DNA from: Toxonevra muliebris
Taxonomy: Eukaryota > Arthropoda > Insecta > Diptera > Pallopteridae
Reading direction: 5' to 3'
Length of the DNA: 64,000 bases
NCBI GenBank assembly: GCA_963691655.1
Contig: OY829328.1
Span: 9,824,204-9,888,203, forward strand
This document shows, in pieces, positions 36,966 through 49,242 of the stretch. Both the position numbers and the translations under genes were made by a program. Within the stretch, counting starts at the first letter, position 1; every line of letters begins with the position of its first letter. Below the pieces are notes generated by a model. It searched no databases. It saw nothing but the letters and a program-made list of their open reading frames with translations, and was not told the origin of the DNA.

Positions 36966-37025
36966 GTGTATATAGGACGCATAGCGTAGAGCAGAAAATT
37001 CAGTCAAAGTAATCGACTTCATCTG

Positions 37026-37654
37026 ATAAATAAATACAACGATTATAAAAACGTTTTAAGAGACATTATACTTACGCAAGCTAGCTTGGAAATGCCGTCT
37101 GATTGGACGTTCCCAGAGGACCATCACCCAAAGCACACGTCTAAATTGGTAAAAGCCTTGTCGCAAAAAAATGTACAACTTCTCATTTGTCCAGTACAGT
37201 CACCCGATCTAAACTCAATGGAGAACCATTAGATGCTCGTGAAGCAAAAAATTGGCACGAATACGTTTAAGAATCGGGAGGATCTGTATGAGGATGTTCA
37301 AAAGCAATGGAAGAGAGCTCAAATTGATTAGGCGAAACATTTAATAGAGCCAATGCCACGTAGACATCTAACAGTGTTAGCTAATAATGAATATTCGACA
37401 AAGTTTTGAAAACTTTTTCGATTTTTCTTCTTCTTGCAAATTTTTTGAACTCTTCAATTCAGACTTTAATGTAATATTACTTCTTTATTTTTTTATTTGC
37501 AACATAATATTGTACTTTTAAATTTTTATAATAAATGGCAATAAATACACTTTGTTTTGAATAAAAAAGATTTTTGATAAAAATTATTTTAGTGAGCTTA
37601 AGAAGTCATTTAAAGTGTAAGTGATTTTAGTTGCAAATGATATGATCGGCAGTG
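37026..37654 (+). pseudogene. Tc1-like transposon, 3' part
   Basis: Plus-strand translation from 37026 reads INKYNDYKNVLRDIILTQAS, then a TFPEDHHPKHTSKLVKALSQ segment and SPDLNSMENH, ending NEYSTKF at 37409. This matches the C-terminal half of Tc1-type DD34E transposases. The usual QDND block is altered to PEDHH, an in-frame stop follows MENH, and the second-D-to-E gap counts 33 residues, one short. The downstream end reads GATCGGCAGTG then TA (37655-37656), a Tc1-type terminus. The 5' half is missing. Confidence 0.82.
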
Positions 37655-37656
37655 TA

Positions 37657-40600
37657 TATTTCTTACATAGGAATTATGAAAGTGTTTTTTCAATTTTATT
37701 TGGGAATTTTTGAATTTTTCACTCCACCTTATTACATACGTTGTTATTGTAAGCATGCGTGTATAGCAAACAATTGAGATTAATTTTGTGTGCACTAATT
37801 TAGTAATTTTTTCACACTTCATTTTTATTTTCGTTTTCAGTAAAAAAAAGAAGAGTTTTTTGTTGAAATTTAATTACAAGAAAGTGAAAGAAGTTTTATT
37901 TGCATATACTAAGCAAAATAGTATAAAAATTATAGGAAATAGGTACATATGTATAAGTGTTTCAAACACATATTAAATGTAGTAGCTACTAAATATATTA
38001 CGATTTGATTGTTTAAATTAAATGTATGGGTATGTAATTTTTAAAGGGATTTGCTTTTTATTTTATTACCTACATTTTTTTATTTCTAATATTATTTAGT
38101 ATAAGTATTAATTTCACTTTCAACATACATATCATAAAATTGACATAATAATGAAATTATTGTTACTGTTGCAATCAACTTAATTAGTCACGTAGAAATT
38201 ATGATGCGTTTATTATGAAACAAAGTCTAAACAAATACTCGACCGTTAAAATTATATACCTACAGACACATACCATTATGAATCTATACAAAATTATTGT
38301 ACGTGTTTGTATTTATGTGTGTGTTTGTTGAAAAGAAATATAAATATTATACAATTTGTGAATATTTATATATCCACATATTTATATACGTGATAAGATA
38401 TTCATACTTACACATATGTAGGTGTGTACCTACATAAGTAGAAATGTTAACTGATTTGTTGTTGCATATTTTATGTTCAATTATTTTTAATGCATATTCA
38501 TAGATAACTTCTAATTGGTTATTAAAGTGATTTATTTTACCACGTTTATAACAACTCGCTTTCAATGGTGTCTGTCTGTCTGTCAGTCTATCTGTTTGGG
38601 TGGAATTTTGCAATCGATTTTAAACTAACTTCCCGATGAGCTAGAGACTGGGAACTTTAAATATAGCTCAGATCTGGATGACAATGCAATATGAAATATC
38701 TAAAATATATAAAAATATAATATAATATAAAATATTAGCGTTTATTTATTTACATCTACAATAATTATAGTACAGCATACTTTCAGGCTATTGTATAAAT
38801 ATTGACATATTGTTATACAATAATTATAGTACAGCATACTTTCAGGTTGGTGCATAAAGAAGGAGTACGGTGTTAACTAACAGATGGCTTAGCTATATAT
38901 GGTTTGTGTCGAGGATAATTAATATGGCATTTTGGATAGTAGATATTTGCCAATAAAATTCATAGATCAAAGCATTGCATTAATCGTTGTAAATCTCATT
39001 TATCGATACGATCGTTGTTTCTTTAGTACACCTTAAGGTTCGGAAATACGTCATTAGTAGGTAGTAAAATAATTGAATGATTTAAAACAAAAACCGTGGG
39101 ACGCATGTGGGTAGAGATAAAATTGGTAGTGACTTAGGTGAACTATTCATCGATCAATTTCCTATTGCATGCGACCTATGCTTTTTGTTAAAAAACTGAG
39201 CCTAGTGACCTTTAAATTTTAATATTTTTTCGTGAAAATTTTAAAATGTTAGAACGAGGTTTTACCGTGTTAAACGAAAATATGCTGCTTAAAGTGAAAC
39301 GTGTTAGAGCGAGGGTGTACTATAAGAAGTACGCGTTAAGCGAGGTCTACCTGTATATGTTAACATTGTTGGAAGGATAGCATAGGGTAGCATATTTTTT
39401 TTGGTAGATAGAACATTTTTTTATGGAGGACTACGTTTTTTCCTGCTTCACCTCCATAAAACATATTTGCTCTTGCAGTAGTTTGAAATATTTGTATTCC
39501 ATGGTGGGATTCAAATTTTCTTTCGTTTATTTCTTCTTTGGCTGAATTTATTTCTCGATTCCACGTTCTACAATATTCGTGCAGTACGTTGATAATCTAT
39601 TGCCGGATTTGTGAGGTTTCTGCGAGTATGACCATCCCATCTGTGTATATTAGAACAAATATAACTAGTAAAACATGAGTGGATGCAAAAAGCTCAGTCT
39701 GGGCCCATCATAAAAGACGTTGATCCAAATAACACGCCAAAATGTAGGAAGCTGAGACTAAATGTTTGACTGTGTGTTACGTATCCAACTGTAAAAAATT
39801 ACAATTGTTCTAGTTTTAGTTCTAGTACCTACATTAAAAATTATAATAATTCTTATTTACAATTAAAAACGATGAACTCAATTTTCCAGCGTTTTTTGAT
39901 TTAAATTTACAAGGTTAAAAACAGTTGTTTGTTTTTTTTTTTTTTTTAATTACACACGCTTGTAATGAGTGAGAACAACTTCTGTTTAAAAGTGAAGTAA
40001 AGAAATTTACTGTGATAGGAATTGTACTTGTCGTCGTATTTTAGATATGCCAAAATTAATGAGCGACGTGACAACTAAAATCTACACACAGATTAAACAT
40101 TGAGATACAAAACCAAAAAGTAAGCAGATATAATAAAAACCGAATGAATGAATGAAACATTAATATAAAGATTTATGCACTTGCGATAAAAAAAGAACTT
40201 TCACAAAAAAAGAAAAAAAGTTCAAAGCCGCACAGTAGTGGCAGCACTAGCACGCACACAGTCAAACGCACACACACACACACACACTCTTGTATGCACA
40301 TTCACACGCGTCTACAGCAACGTGACGCGCATGCGCATTAAACTTAAACCATAATGTAAATACTGCAGCACTGCAGCCGCTGAAAAACTGAGCTTGCAGC
40401 GTTTGTCGTCGCTTTTATTCATTTATTATTTTTATTTTTTTGTTTTTTAGAAAGTAAAATTAGAAGCAGATGCGTTCTGGCATTTTAAATGTGGAATTTA
40501 TTCATACATAAAATACACCAAAGTAACATAGCAACTAGTTGCATACAAAAAAAAATTAAGGCACACGCAGCATAGTGTGAAAATTTTTTTACACATATAT

Positions 40601-40913
40601 TTTTTGGCACGTAAAGTATGTCTTCAGAGACATACAAACAGCCAGTCAGACAGACAGTCAGGTAGTATACGCATATATTGTTTTGGGAGACGGGTATTTC
40701 TGAGCGGACTGCCGTACCTGTTTCACATTCTATCTTTTGTGCGTCACATCTTAAATTGTTATTAAAGTATGAGTAGTGGTGGGAAATTATTTTATGCAGT
40801 TGACTGATAGAAAAGATAGAAGGTGTTTACGTGGGATATTTTAAGCATGTCTGCATTGGCAGATACAGAGATTTCCTAAGGGGGAGGGAGGTTAATTTCT
40901 TCGTCTGTATGTA
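37657..40913. other. Noncoding spacer with local duplications and simple repeats
   Basis: Contains a (CTGT)n tract near 38572-38590. A 30-bp segment duplicated at a 59-bp period (38758-38787 and 38817-38846) is followed by unassigned repeat-like sequence at 38860-39360. The 40000-40800 part is host-like and includes (CA)n at 40268-40288. No gene recognised. Confidence 0.45.
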
Positions 40914-40923
40914 ATGTATGAAT

Positions 40924-41262
40924 AACGCTCGTATCTATACAATTTTTCGCGTTAGTATACAGTTTTTTCAACTCCAAAACCGCATAGCGCCTTTTTTGCC
41001 AAAATACCGCGTTTATACTAAGAAAAAATATAAAATTTTTGAACGCTAGGAAATTCAAATTTATCAATCGCAATGCAAAACGTCTGAAAGAACAATGGCA
41101 ACTCATTGCGAGTATACTTTTAAAAGAAGTGTTAATTTTGTTAATTTTCATTGAAAAAATTGATACCGCGAAATATACAGTTTTTTTGAAATCGATATAC
41201 AGTTTTTTAAAGGATTTTGTAAGAAATATACAGTTTTTGGTCGAAAAAAAGATACGAGCGTT
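40924..41262. mobile_element. 339-bp TIR element with 10-bp duplication
   Basis: Inverted termini AACGCTCGTATCT bound the element, and ATGTATGAAT flanks both sides (40914-40923 and 41263-41272). The interior carries three ATATACAGTTTTTT phrases. Both strands are open here, but the translations have no family motif, so I regard these frames as chance. A Mutator-like origin fits the duplication length. Confidence 0.82.
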
Positions 41263-41499
41263 ATGTATGAATGAAATGTAGTTCAATAAAAAAAAGTGCC
41301 CTGATGATATTATATTCAAGTCAAGTATTCTCCGGTTGATTGGGCCTAGGAGAAAGCATAATTTTTGTTTAAATTAACAGGGAAACTCAGTTACCCCGGA
41401 TTTACCAAAAATTATTGTTACCTATTTTCCGTAAAACAAAATTGATGAAAAAGAAACAGCTTCTTTTTTTTTGCCTTGGTCAAATGCATATTTTGATGT

Positions 41500-42566
41500 T
41501 GTAACTAACAAAATTATGAAATTACAAGTTAGGTTATTTTATTTTTATATTTGGGTGCAATTAATCGGTAAAGAGTGTGAGGACGCAAGTCGGTCCCCCT
41601 CGTTTGAGTGTTATTGTTTTATTTTTTATATTACTTTATTTTCTTTTTGAATTGTTAATTTGTTATTCTTTAATTGTTAAGTTGTTTTTTATTATTTGCC
41701 CATGAAGGGACATTTTATTTTATTAAATAATTTAAAATTGCTAAATCTAAGAAGAATTGTACATTAAAACGAAAATGCAACCCTTAAATTGCATAAACTT
41801 ATGGTCGAGTGGTGAACGCAGTCATCCAGCTGTATGACGCCATGTTTAGAACTTAACGAAGAAAAGACAACGAAACAACAAGCAGATGGCGGCGAACGAA
41901 GAAACTCTTTCACTTTCGGCTATCAACAGCGGCAGGTGAGTGTCTCGTGACGGAAAAGTGAAGGGAATGAGAAAAGTGACTGGGGAAGCCATTTTGGGAC
42001 ATCGACGCTCCTCTGTGTCACGTACCAGGAGGATCACCGGGATAGGCACGCCGTCCACCTCACAGTGTTATATAAGTGAAATACAAAAGAATAAATTAAA
42101 GTTAAATAAAATAAATTTTTTTTTTTTTTAATTAAATAAATAAAAGAGGAAATTAAAACGAAGTGAGTTTGTGTTTTTTTTGTGTTCGTCCCCGTTTAGT
42201 GCTACGCACTACAGGGTCCATTTGCCGGATTCAGAACGACGCTCCTCTGTGCCACGCACTAGGGCGATTCGAGAGATAGGCCACGCCATAGTCCAGCAGT
42301 ATTTAAGGTGTAGCGCACCATACGAGACATTATAAGTAATTGCTCCCTAGTGCCACGCACTAGGAGGAACCACGAGGCCACGCCTTGAGGTAACATAAAA
42401 AAAGTGAAATTAAATGAAATAAAATAAAAGGGCAAGATCCCCAAGTGAGTTTTGTGTAGTGTTCGTAAATAGAAGGTAGTTCGCCCCGGTCCCTGTAACA
42501 AATAAACTTCTGTAGCCTCGAACCCTGGACTCGGCGATTGATACCCAGGCTAGAGCTTCGTTACAA
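41500..42566. repeat. Possible solo LTR with internal tandem repeats
   Basis: The segment begins near TGTAAC and ends near GTTACA, the short inverted ends expected of an LTR. It contains TATATAAG (about 42068) and AATAAA signals. Inside are three imperfect copies (about 42001, 42236 and 42341) of a unit with GCTCCTCTGTGCCACGCACT, AGGCCACGCC and a downstream AAGTGAGTTTGTG. I see no matching target duplication and no internal retrotransposon genes. It could also be another GC-richer repeat. Confidence 0.35.
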
Positions 42567-42599
42567 GAGTTGGTATATTTTGATGATGAAGATCAGATT

Positions 42600-43307
42600 T
42601 GGTCCAATTAAATAGGGAACTTTATCCTGTACTCAAAAACATTACGCATTTATTTCACAACCAGCACATTCGTCAGAAGGTTTTATTACTTCCAGAAGGT
42701 AGAAAAAGTTTCTGGTCATTTGTAAAAAGAGAAGATTTCATATTTTTTTGAACACGAGTAGTAAAACAATTTCTTTCGAAACTCAACATTAATAAAGTTT
42801 CGGGGCCAGATGAAATTCCAGTCCACGTAGTAAGGGAGTGTGCTTCAAATTCTAGCTCGCCCATTGTGTAATATATTTAATATTTCACATTTTTCTGGAA
42901 TATTCTTCTCAATTCCAATATCTAGTGATACTTCAAACTCAGTAAATTATAGACCCATTGTTATTTGCTCTACGCTCTTTAAAGTTTCAGAAAGTTCAAT
43001 CAACGTCCAACTTGTCTGTGCTTGCTTAGTGATCATTAATCCGATTTCTATTGTATTCATTCGTCCGGTGATCTGATAGCATTTTTCTCAGAGAAGTTGA
43101 ATTAATGCCTGTATCTCTGGGATGAAAGTAATGTGGTTACTTTCAATATTTCTAAAGCATTTAATAGAGTACTAGGCTCTAATCACTACATTATTCGCAT
43201 ATTGTATCGGGAATAACTTTGCCTCTTGGTTAACAAACTCCTTCAACGAATTAATTAATGGAGTCGCCTCTGCTGAACACACTATCAGTTCTGGTATTAG
43301 CTGATAA
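42600..43307 (+). pseudogene. LINE reverse transcriptase fragment (CR1/jockey-like), 5' part
   Basis: Plus-strand pieces read NITHLFHNQHIRQKVLLLPE, KVSGPDEIPVHVVRECAS, ILARPLCNIFNISHFSGIF, VNYRPIVICSTLFKVSESSI and NVVTFNISKAFNRV. These correspond to the early RT blocks (SGPDxIP, NYRPI, LDxxKAFDxV). The catalytic FxDI Asp of the LDISKAFD block appears as Asn. Several frameshifts and stops are present. The sequence is cut at 43307 by a MITE. Confidence 0.78.
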
Positions 43308-43558
43308 GGGGCCATTCACATATTACGTAACGCAATTTTTGACCCCTCCCCCTGGTCTTAACACATCGTAACAAAACGAGGTGATCCCTTCGCATTTTTC
43401 GTTGACCGCTTAAGATCTCTCATAAAGTCATAAAGTTAGAGTGAAAACTATTATAATAATATGAAAACACCAACAAAAAAAGGAACACTTCGTAACAAAT
43501 TGTTGGACTCCCCTTCCCTCCTCCCCACTCGAGCGTTACGAAATATGTGAACGGCCCC
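43308..43558. mobile_element. 251-bp MITE with TAA duplication (PIF/Harbinger-like)
   Basis: Inverted ends GGGGCCATTCACATATTACG and GGGGCCGTTCACATATTTCG bracket 251 bp without coding capacity. TAA directly flanks both sides (43305-43307 and 43559-43561). A GGGGCC-type end with a 3-bp TWA duplication fits the PIF/Harbinger superfamily. It lies at the 3' edge of the recognisable RT sequence. Confidence 0.8.
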
Positions 43559-43561
43559 TAA

Positions 43562-44149
43562 CCCAATATTGGTATAACTCTTTGCAGAAACCTGACTACA
43601 TACTAAAACGCAAGGAGGGAGAGTGTTTAATACCGAAACCCTCCTTCGATCCACTAGTGAACCTGAGATTACTGTGGTTATACGTTATAGTAGTAGTTAT
43701 TTGGTGTTGAAAAGCAATTTGCTTGAGAACTTATTAGCTGACAAGAGCACTATAAAAATTGGGCTTAACCCTCTAAGGATTTTCGTACACATATGCGCAC
43801 ATGAATTAGAACATTTTTCCTGACTTCGATTTAAATGCTAACCAAACCATTTTCATATTGGCGTCTTTGTTGTTTTTTCCTTCATCGTTTGAAATTTATT
43901 TTGTTTCAATTGAAGCATTACCGTCGAAACTATTGTGACTTTTATGGGACAACCTTACTTTTTTTTTGTGCTCTTCTTTTTTCTTTTTTTTTTGTGTCGT
44001 CAATTTTAAAAAAATTATTAAAAATACTAAGTAATAAAAAAGTGTGTAAAAAACAAATTTCTTATGTAGATAGAACCTTCTTCTGTCAATAAAGACACAT
44101 TTTGTGCAAGTCGGAGCATTTTAAAGCTCCCTAAACGTTTTTTTGTACA
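43562..44149. other. Noncoding spacer
   Basis: May begin with unrecognisable LINE remnant; the rest is AT-rich with poly-T. No gene recognised. Confidence 0.35.
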
Positions 44150-44151
44150 TA

Positions 44152-44953
44152 CCACCTTGATCAAAAAGTTCCCGGAATAACCACCGTGTGGCGCTGCCAT
44201 CGTTCCGATTTGAGTTCATTTGCAAAAGTTACGTAGCCAAGAGTACATCTATCTCTGTGTGTGTTGGCGATTTTTTACAATTTTATTAAACTTTATTGTA
44301 TTAAATTTAACGTAAAAAATGGATTTAATAGTGCGCGAACGTTGGAAATGTTGGAAAAGTGTTTCGGAAACGATTGTCTAAAAAAAACCGTCGTTTACCA
44401 GTGGCACGAGCGGTTCAAAGAGGTCGTGAGTCAATCGAAGATGATGAACGCAGTGGCAGACCATCGTCTTCGAAAACCGACGAAAACATTGATAAAGTAA
44501 AAGAAATTTCGGTCAATAATCGCAAATTAATTCGCCGAAAGAGACCAGAATTTTGGACAGAAAACTCGTGGATTTTGCACCATGATAACGCACCGTCGTA
44601 CAGTGCCATCATTATTTGTAATTTTTTGACGAAAAATGCAACAAATACCATCCAACAGCCACCGAATTCACCTGATTTGATTCCCTGTGACTTTTTTCTC
44701 TTCAATCGAGTTAAAAAACCATTACGGGGAACGCGTTTCAGCAGCCAAAAAGAAGTAATGGAAAAATCGCAGGAAGCACTGATGGACATACCGAAAACCG
44801 TATATAAAAAATGTTTCGAGGATTGGATCAAGCGCTGGCATAAGTGTGTTGCAGTCGATGGGGATTATTTTGAAGGAGATAATATAGATTTAGATGAATA
44901 AACTTGTATTTTTAATTTTCTGAATAAATTCCGGGAACTTTTTGTTCAAGGTG
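44152..44953 (+). mobile_element. Mariner (DD34D family) element, copy 2, internally deleted
   Basis: Same family as 32737-33490 but in the opposite orientation, with CCACCTTGATCAAAAAGTTC at the left and its inverse at the right. TA flanks both ends (44150-44151 and 44954-44955). Length is 802 bp. Confidence 0.92.
44261..44901 (+). pseudogene. Mariner transposase pseudogene
   Basis: The N-terminal region (FNVKNGFNSARTLEMLEKCF, VYQWHERF) is in one frame, with a frameshift near 44418 into RGRESIEDDERSGRPSSSKT. A deletion joins VNNRKL to IRRKRPEFWTENSW and removes the first catalytic Asp. The second (HDNAPS) and third (SPDLIPCDFFLF) Asp remain with 34 residues between them, which identifies DD34D mariner. 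The C terminus KRWHKCVAVDGDYFEGDNI matches copy 1. The two copies have different deletions, so neither derives from the other in its present form. Confidence 0.88.
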
Positions 44954-44955
44954 TA

Positions 44956-46185
44956 TTTGTATACCTCGCGTACGGCTAAACTTGGACAGGTAAATATTCA
45001 TGAATAATTTTTTTTTTTTTAAATTTAGGGTCTCCTAAACACAAAAATTAACATCTCGAATTTTTTACTACCACGGGAAGTTCTCATTCTCCTGAGAGGG
45101 TTAAATTAATTAAACTCCTGGCAAGTACCCAGATACATTGAAGTTCTTTCCTGCTCTAATATTATTTCTATATATGTACTTAAATAAGGTTGGTATTTTT
45201 GTATTTTTATAAAGAGGACATCAATTAAATATAAAAACATTTTTTATTAATATTTATATATAACTGTATGTGTAATTAGAAGAATAGTAAAAGAAGATAA
45301 AAAAAAAATAATTCTCTCGAAATTATAGGAATTGCGGCATAGCGGCATTTGAATATGATAACTGTGCTTGAGTTCTTTCCCCTTATACTTCCGCTTCCGC
45401 TCCCGTTTTTTTTATTTTTTATTTATGGTGATTGAAAAACACAGAAAGAGACAGTTTAATTATTGATTTTCCTTATAAATGCGTCAAATAAGCCCTGCCC
45501 ATCCTGATGTATCCCCCACACACAAATACAAGAAAGCACTACAGGCAAACAGTATAAAATGACAACTGAATGGTATTTTATTTAGATGACATATTAAGTT
45601 AAGGCAATTTATTATGGTGGTGTAGCAATGTCTTTTTTCAAATTGATATTCGGACTGTGTAATGAGTATAATGAAAAGTTAAATACGAATTTGTTTGGTT
45701 AAAAAAAAAAAAAAAAAAATTGGCAAAATATTGTTAACGATTGACATTTAATAAAATATAAAATAGAAAATTAAATTGACCAATTGACTAAATTGTGCAG
45801 GTATTGTAGCTAGCCAGCCAAATGGGCATCATAAAGGCATCATGGGTAAACGTAAAGGAAAGTGGAATTTCTAAAGAGAGAAAAGTAAAAAAAAAATTCA
45901 TTTAATTTTAATTTAATTTTAAAATAAAATTTTAAAACTAATATTATTTATCAAATTTTTATACTGTTTAACCCATTAAGGACGAGCGGGAACCAAAGTA
46001 GATAGATCAAGAAAGTAAATTGAAAAAAAAAAAAAAAATTGTTTTTGAACCTGGCTCAGGAACGGGTCAGAGACAAGGTGCCATATGGCATCGCTAGGCA
46101 TTACTGGTTTAAAATATTGAGCATCGTTACATCAAGAACAGCTTTGTCCCAAACATCAAACTTCTAGCTCTTGAAATTTATGTAC
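44956..46185. other. Noncoding spacer
   Basis: AT-rich with several poly-A tracts (for example 45701-45719 and 46022-46037). A TTAACCCATTAAGGACGAGC phrase at about 45969 resembles a TTAA-element terminus, but no partner end is seen. Confidence 0.4.
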
Positions 46186-46189
46186 TTAA

Positions 46190-46788
46190 CCCTCCGTTTG
46201 GCACATGTTTCGATAACCTTTGGTTTAGTACATGTGGTCCGGCCAGACCTTTATGTACTGTCATACAAATATATGAGAATGTTGCGTTTTTAGACAAACA
46301 ATAAAGTGTATTTATATAACATGTAAATAAATGTTTTTTTTTTTTTTTTTTACGTACTCAGGTAAAAATACGAAAAAAATATCAAGTAGAAAACAGGTAA
46401 AATATAGGTAAAATATTTTTTATTTTGTTTCATTCGTTTTTACGTTTTATTTTTAGGTATATTATGTTTATAAATAGAGTGTTGTGATGAAATGCGAATA
46501 GTATTTGTCTTATTTATTCATCAAACGCATTCAAAACAAACATAGTCCACTTTTGAGTTTGTTGATCATATCAAATATATGCGGGTCTGGCCAGGCCACA
46601 TATGCCAAACCGAAGTATATTAAATTACATAACATTACAATTATTCTTGTATGACTCGGATCCTTACATTTTGATACACAAAGAATATTTAGAAAAAGTC
46701 ACAAAATTTGAATTTTAAATCAGAAATATATTGAAATTACAACTAAAATCGAAAATGGTCTGGCTGGACCCATGTATCAAACGGAGGA
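46190..46788. mobile_element. 599-bp TTAA-flanked element (piggyBac-like)
   Basis: The left end is CCCTCCGTTTG and the inverted right end TCCTCCGTTTG, with TTAA directly outside both (46186-46189 and 46789-46792). Subterminal repeats with GTCCGGCCAGACC-type palindromes follow both ends and recur at about 46583-46600. No transposase. A different family from 5418-5947. Confidence 0.82.
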
Positions 46789-47039
46789 TTAATACACTTG
46801 ATTATTATCCATTGATGTTGACAAAAAAAAAAAAAAACTATAACTTTATTCAACAAAATGTTCAGCATAATATTCTCTTTCAATCACGATTTTTCTGTTC
46901 TTGGAAAAAACTTTCATTTGTTGGACTACATTCAGTAGAGAGCGGAACTCAATTGCGCCTATTGCGACAAACTCTATCAATTGAAAATTCTAAAACTTTC
47001 TTGGAAGATTTTTCCTCAAAATCTGATGACTCTAGGTAA

Positions 47040-47715
47040 TAATTTCCGAAGAAGCGAAGTCGGGGCTCATATTAGTTTGATATTGATGAGAATTCCCTCG
47101 AGCCATTTATTGAGATTGTACTTTGTGGAACTCAACGACATCCTGTAGAATGGCTCTATTTTGTGCGCTGCTAGCCTAATTAGTAGGTTCGAACAACCTT
47201 AAACTAATCTAGAATTTATTTTAAAGGTGTTAAAAAGTAGTATTACTGCTTTGCTGTCAGAGTGGATAAGGATGTGGCTATTATTTGTGGTGCCATCTAC
47301 AAATTCTTCTACTAAGTAGCGCTTTATTGCGTATATTTCGTTCGGCATGGAAAACTGAGTCTTCTTGGTATTTTCTCATAAAATCCAGCTTCAATTCCTT
47401 CGTCCATTTTTGAGCCATTTATGTACCATACATGAGAATTGTTCAATTCTGTTCTAAGATAACCTTTTTTGAAAATGTTGCTTTGAAGTTGTGTTTGAAT
47501 TTTTATTGGAGATGGCAGAAATCAGTTAGAAGTAAATTAATTGAGTGCATTTCGACTTTCGATCAGAGGCGCACCGAATATTTCTTATTAACAAAGATGA
47601 GTTTTGCTGCAAATTGAAGTAATTTTTAAAGTAATAAATGAATTGGGGATAGGCATAAAAATATTTCTAGGGCTGCAGTCGGAGCTGAGCTCATGGTATA
47701 CTACTACTACTACTT

Positions 47716-47746
<31 letters not shown>

Positions 47747-48340
47747 TACCACTACTCCTACTACTACTACTACTACTACTTCTACTATCACTATAGAATG
47801 CTCTTTGATGTTATATTTTTTCCATTTCTTGGTGAACATCTGCATAGTGTAGGTCTTTTTAGTCAGTTAGCTCCAATCTCCTACCCGACTTCGATCAGCG
47901 TTCTCTGGAGTAAATATGTGATTGTGTCATCAAGTTTTTCTCTGATAAGAGTGACAATGTCGTCGCCATAAACCTGTACATTGAAGCCATTGCTCTAAAA
48001 TCAGTTGAGAAGTTCACTACGGACCATTAAAATGGGGACAGTAATCCACTTTGAGAGTATGCTTTTCCTGCACGGACTTGAACTTCTTTGGCTCTTAGAG
48101 AGGAATTAATGTTTCTTCCCTAAATACATTTTTAATCCATCTGCATTTTATCTAATCGGTCCCTTTGTATTCCAAATCGGTATTTTTGATTACTTTTTCT
48201 ATATCAAGAAAACAGTGAAACACATACTCTTTAGCTTCAAGAGAGTTTAAATTTTCTGCTTGAAGTTCTGAAGAGCATAAGTGGTTGACTTTCCTGCTTG
48301 TTGGGCATAACTATTAATTTCTATTTATAGGGAAACTTAA
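47040..48340 (-). pseudogene. LINE fragment: reverse transcriptase and RNase H (R1/LOA-like)
   Basis: Read downward from 48340: QQAGKSTTYALQNF, then SMCFTVFLDIEKVIKNTD, and the RT active site VYGDDIVTLIREKLDDTITY near 47940-47985 (YGDD). After an interruption, RNase H follows as YINGSKMDEGIEAGF at about 47390-47420 and HILIHSDSKAVILLF at about 47240-47270. The first RNase H Asp (DGSK) is Asn here. Frames change repeatedly, so the copy is dead. A (TAC)n array at 47697-47790 sits between the two domains. Confidence 0.8.
47697..47790. repeat. (TAC)n microsatellite
   Basis: An almost uninterrupted TAC array with a few TTC, CAC and TCC variants. It keeps both strands open (poly-Tyr, poly-Thr or poly-Val), which is not evidence of coding. 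Confidence 0.95.
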
Positions 48341-49242
48341 TGTTTCCCTTGTTTTTAGGAGAAATGAGGTTAGACTGATCTGTAGGACCTGGACAGTTTG
48401 GCAGGTTTGCCACCAGTTTTCAGTATACACCCAACGATCACTTTTCTGGGTGTATAACCCCATAAAAAGCTGATTCTTGACTGTGTTAATAAAGAAATTA
48501 GAAATGTAAAATTAGAAATTTGAGCAATAAGTTTGTGCTACAATTTCACAAATGCCCATTTCTATGAGCATAACAGCAAAACTATATAAAATTGCCATTT
48601 AATTCATGTACTTAAGTGTACAAAATTTATTTGTTCTCTTATTTTTTAGCAGTACTAAGCATAAACGAGAAATGTACCCATCAACCGAATAATGAAAAGT
48701 TATAGCATATAAAATGCATGAAAACACCTAATCCGAAACAAATCGTATTTATTCACCATTTATTTTCTATTGTAAAGCTCATTTCATAAAATGATTGAAT
48801 AATGCACACGTACATATATGCTCTAAATTTTTGTGTCATTGTATACATTTTGTACAAAAAAAAAAGAACATAATTGTATCTGCAAAATATCATATACCAC
48901 GAATTAAGTATAGAATGTGTGAAGTATCATCTATGCCTGTGTGTGTGTGTGTGAGTACAGTTTGTTTTGTTGTTTTTTATATTTTGGCACAATTTGATTT
49001 TTCTCATTATTTATCAAATGGTCGTAGATCGATTTCATTATTATTATTATTGCAGGGCACTAAAGCTTTTATGCTTTTGTTCAAATTATTAGTTTTTAGT
49101 AAATAGAAACGAAATCAAAAAAAAAGTACCGACAGGTATTTAAAATTCAATTTATATTTAATTGATGCTGTAGAAGTGCGGTGATGCTAAATTTTTAATG
49201 CTGGAACTATGGATATATATTTCGTGTGCATATGATATATAT
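48341..49242. other. Noncoding spacer
   Basis: AT-rich with a short (GT)n tract at about 48940-48952. No gene recognised. Confidence 0.4.

Noticed and set aside
40876..41319. 147-codon minus-strand frame and an 80-codon plus-strand frame
   Set aside because: Both lie in a 339-bp non-autonomous TIR element and have no family motif; A/T-rich sequence accounts for them.
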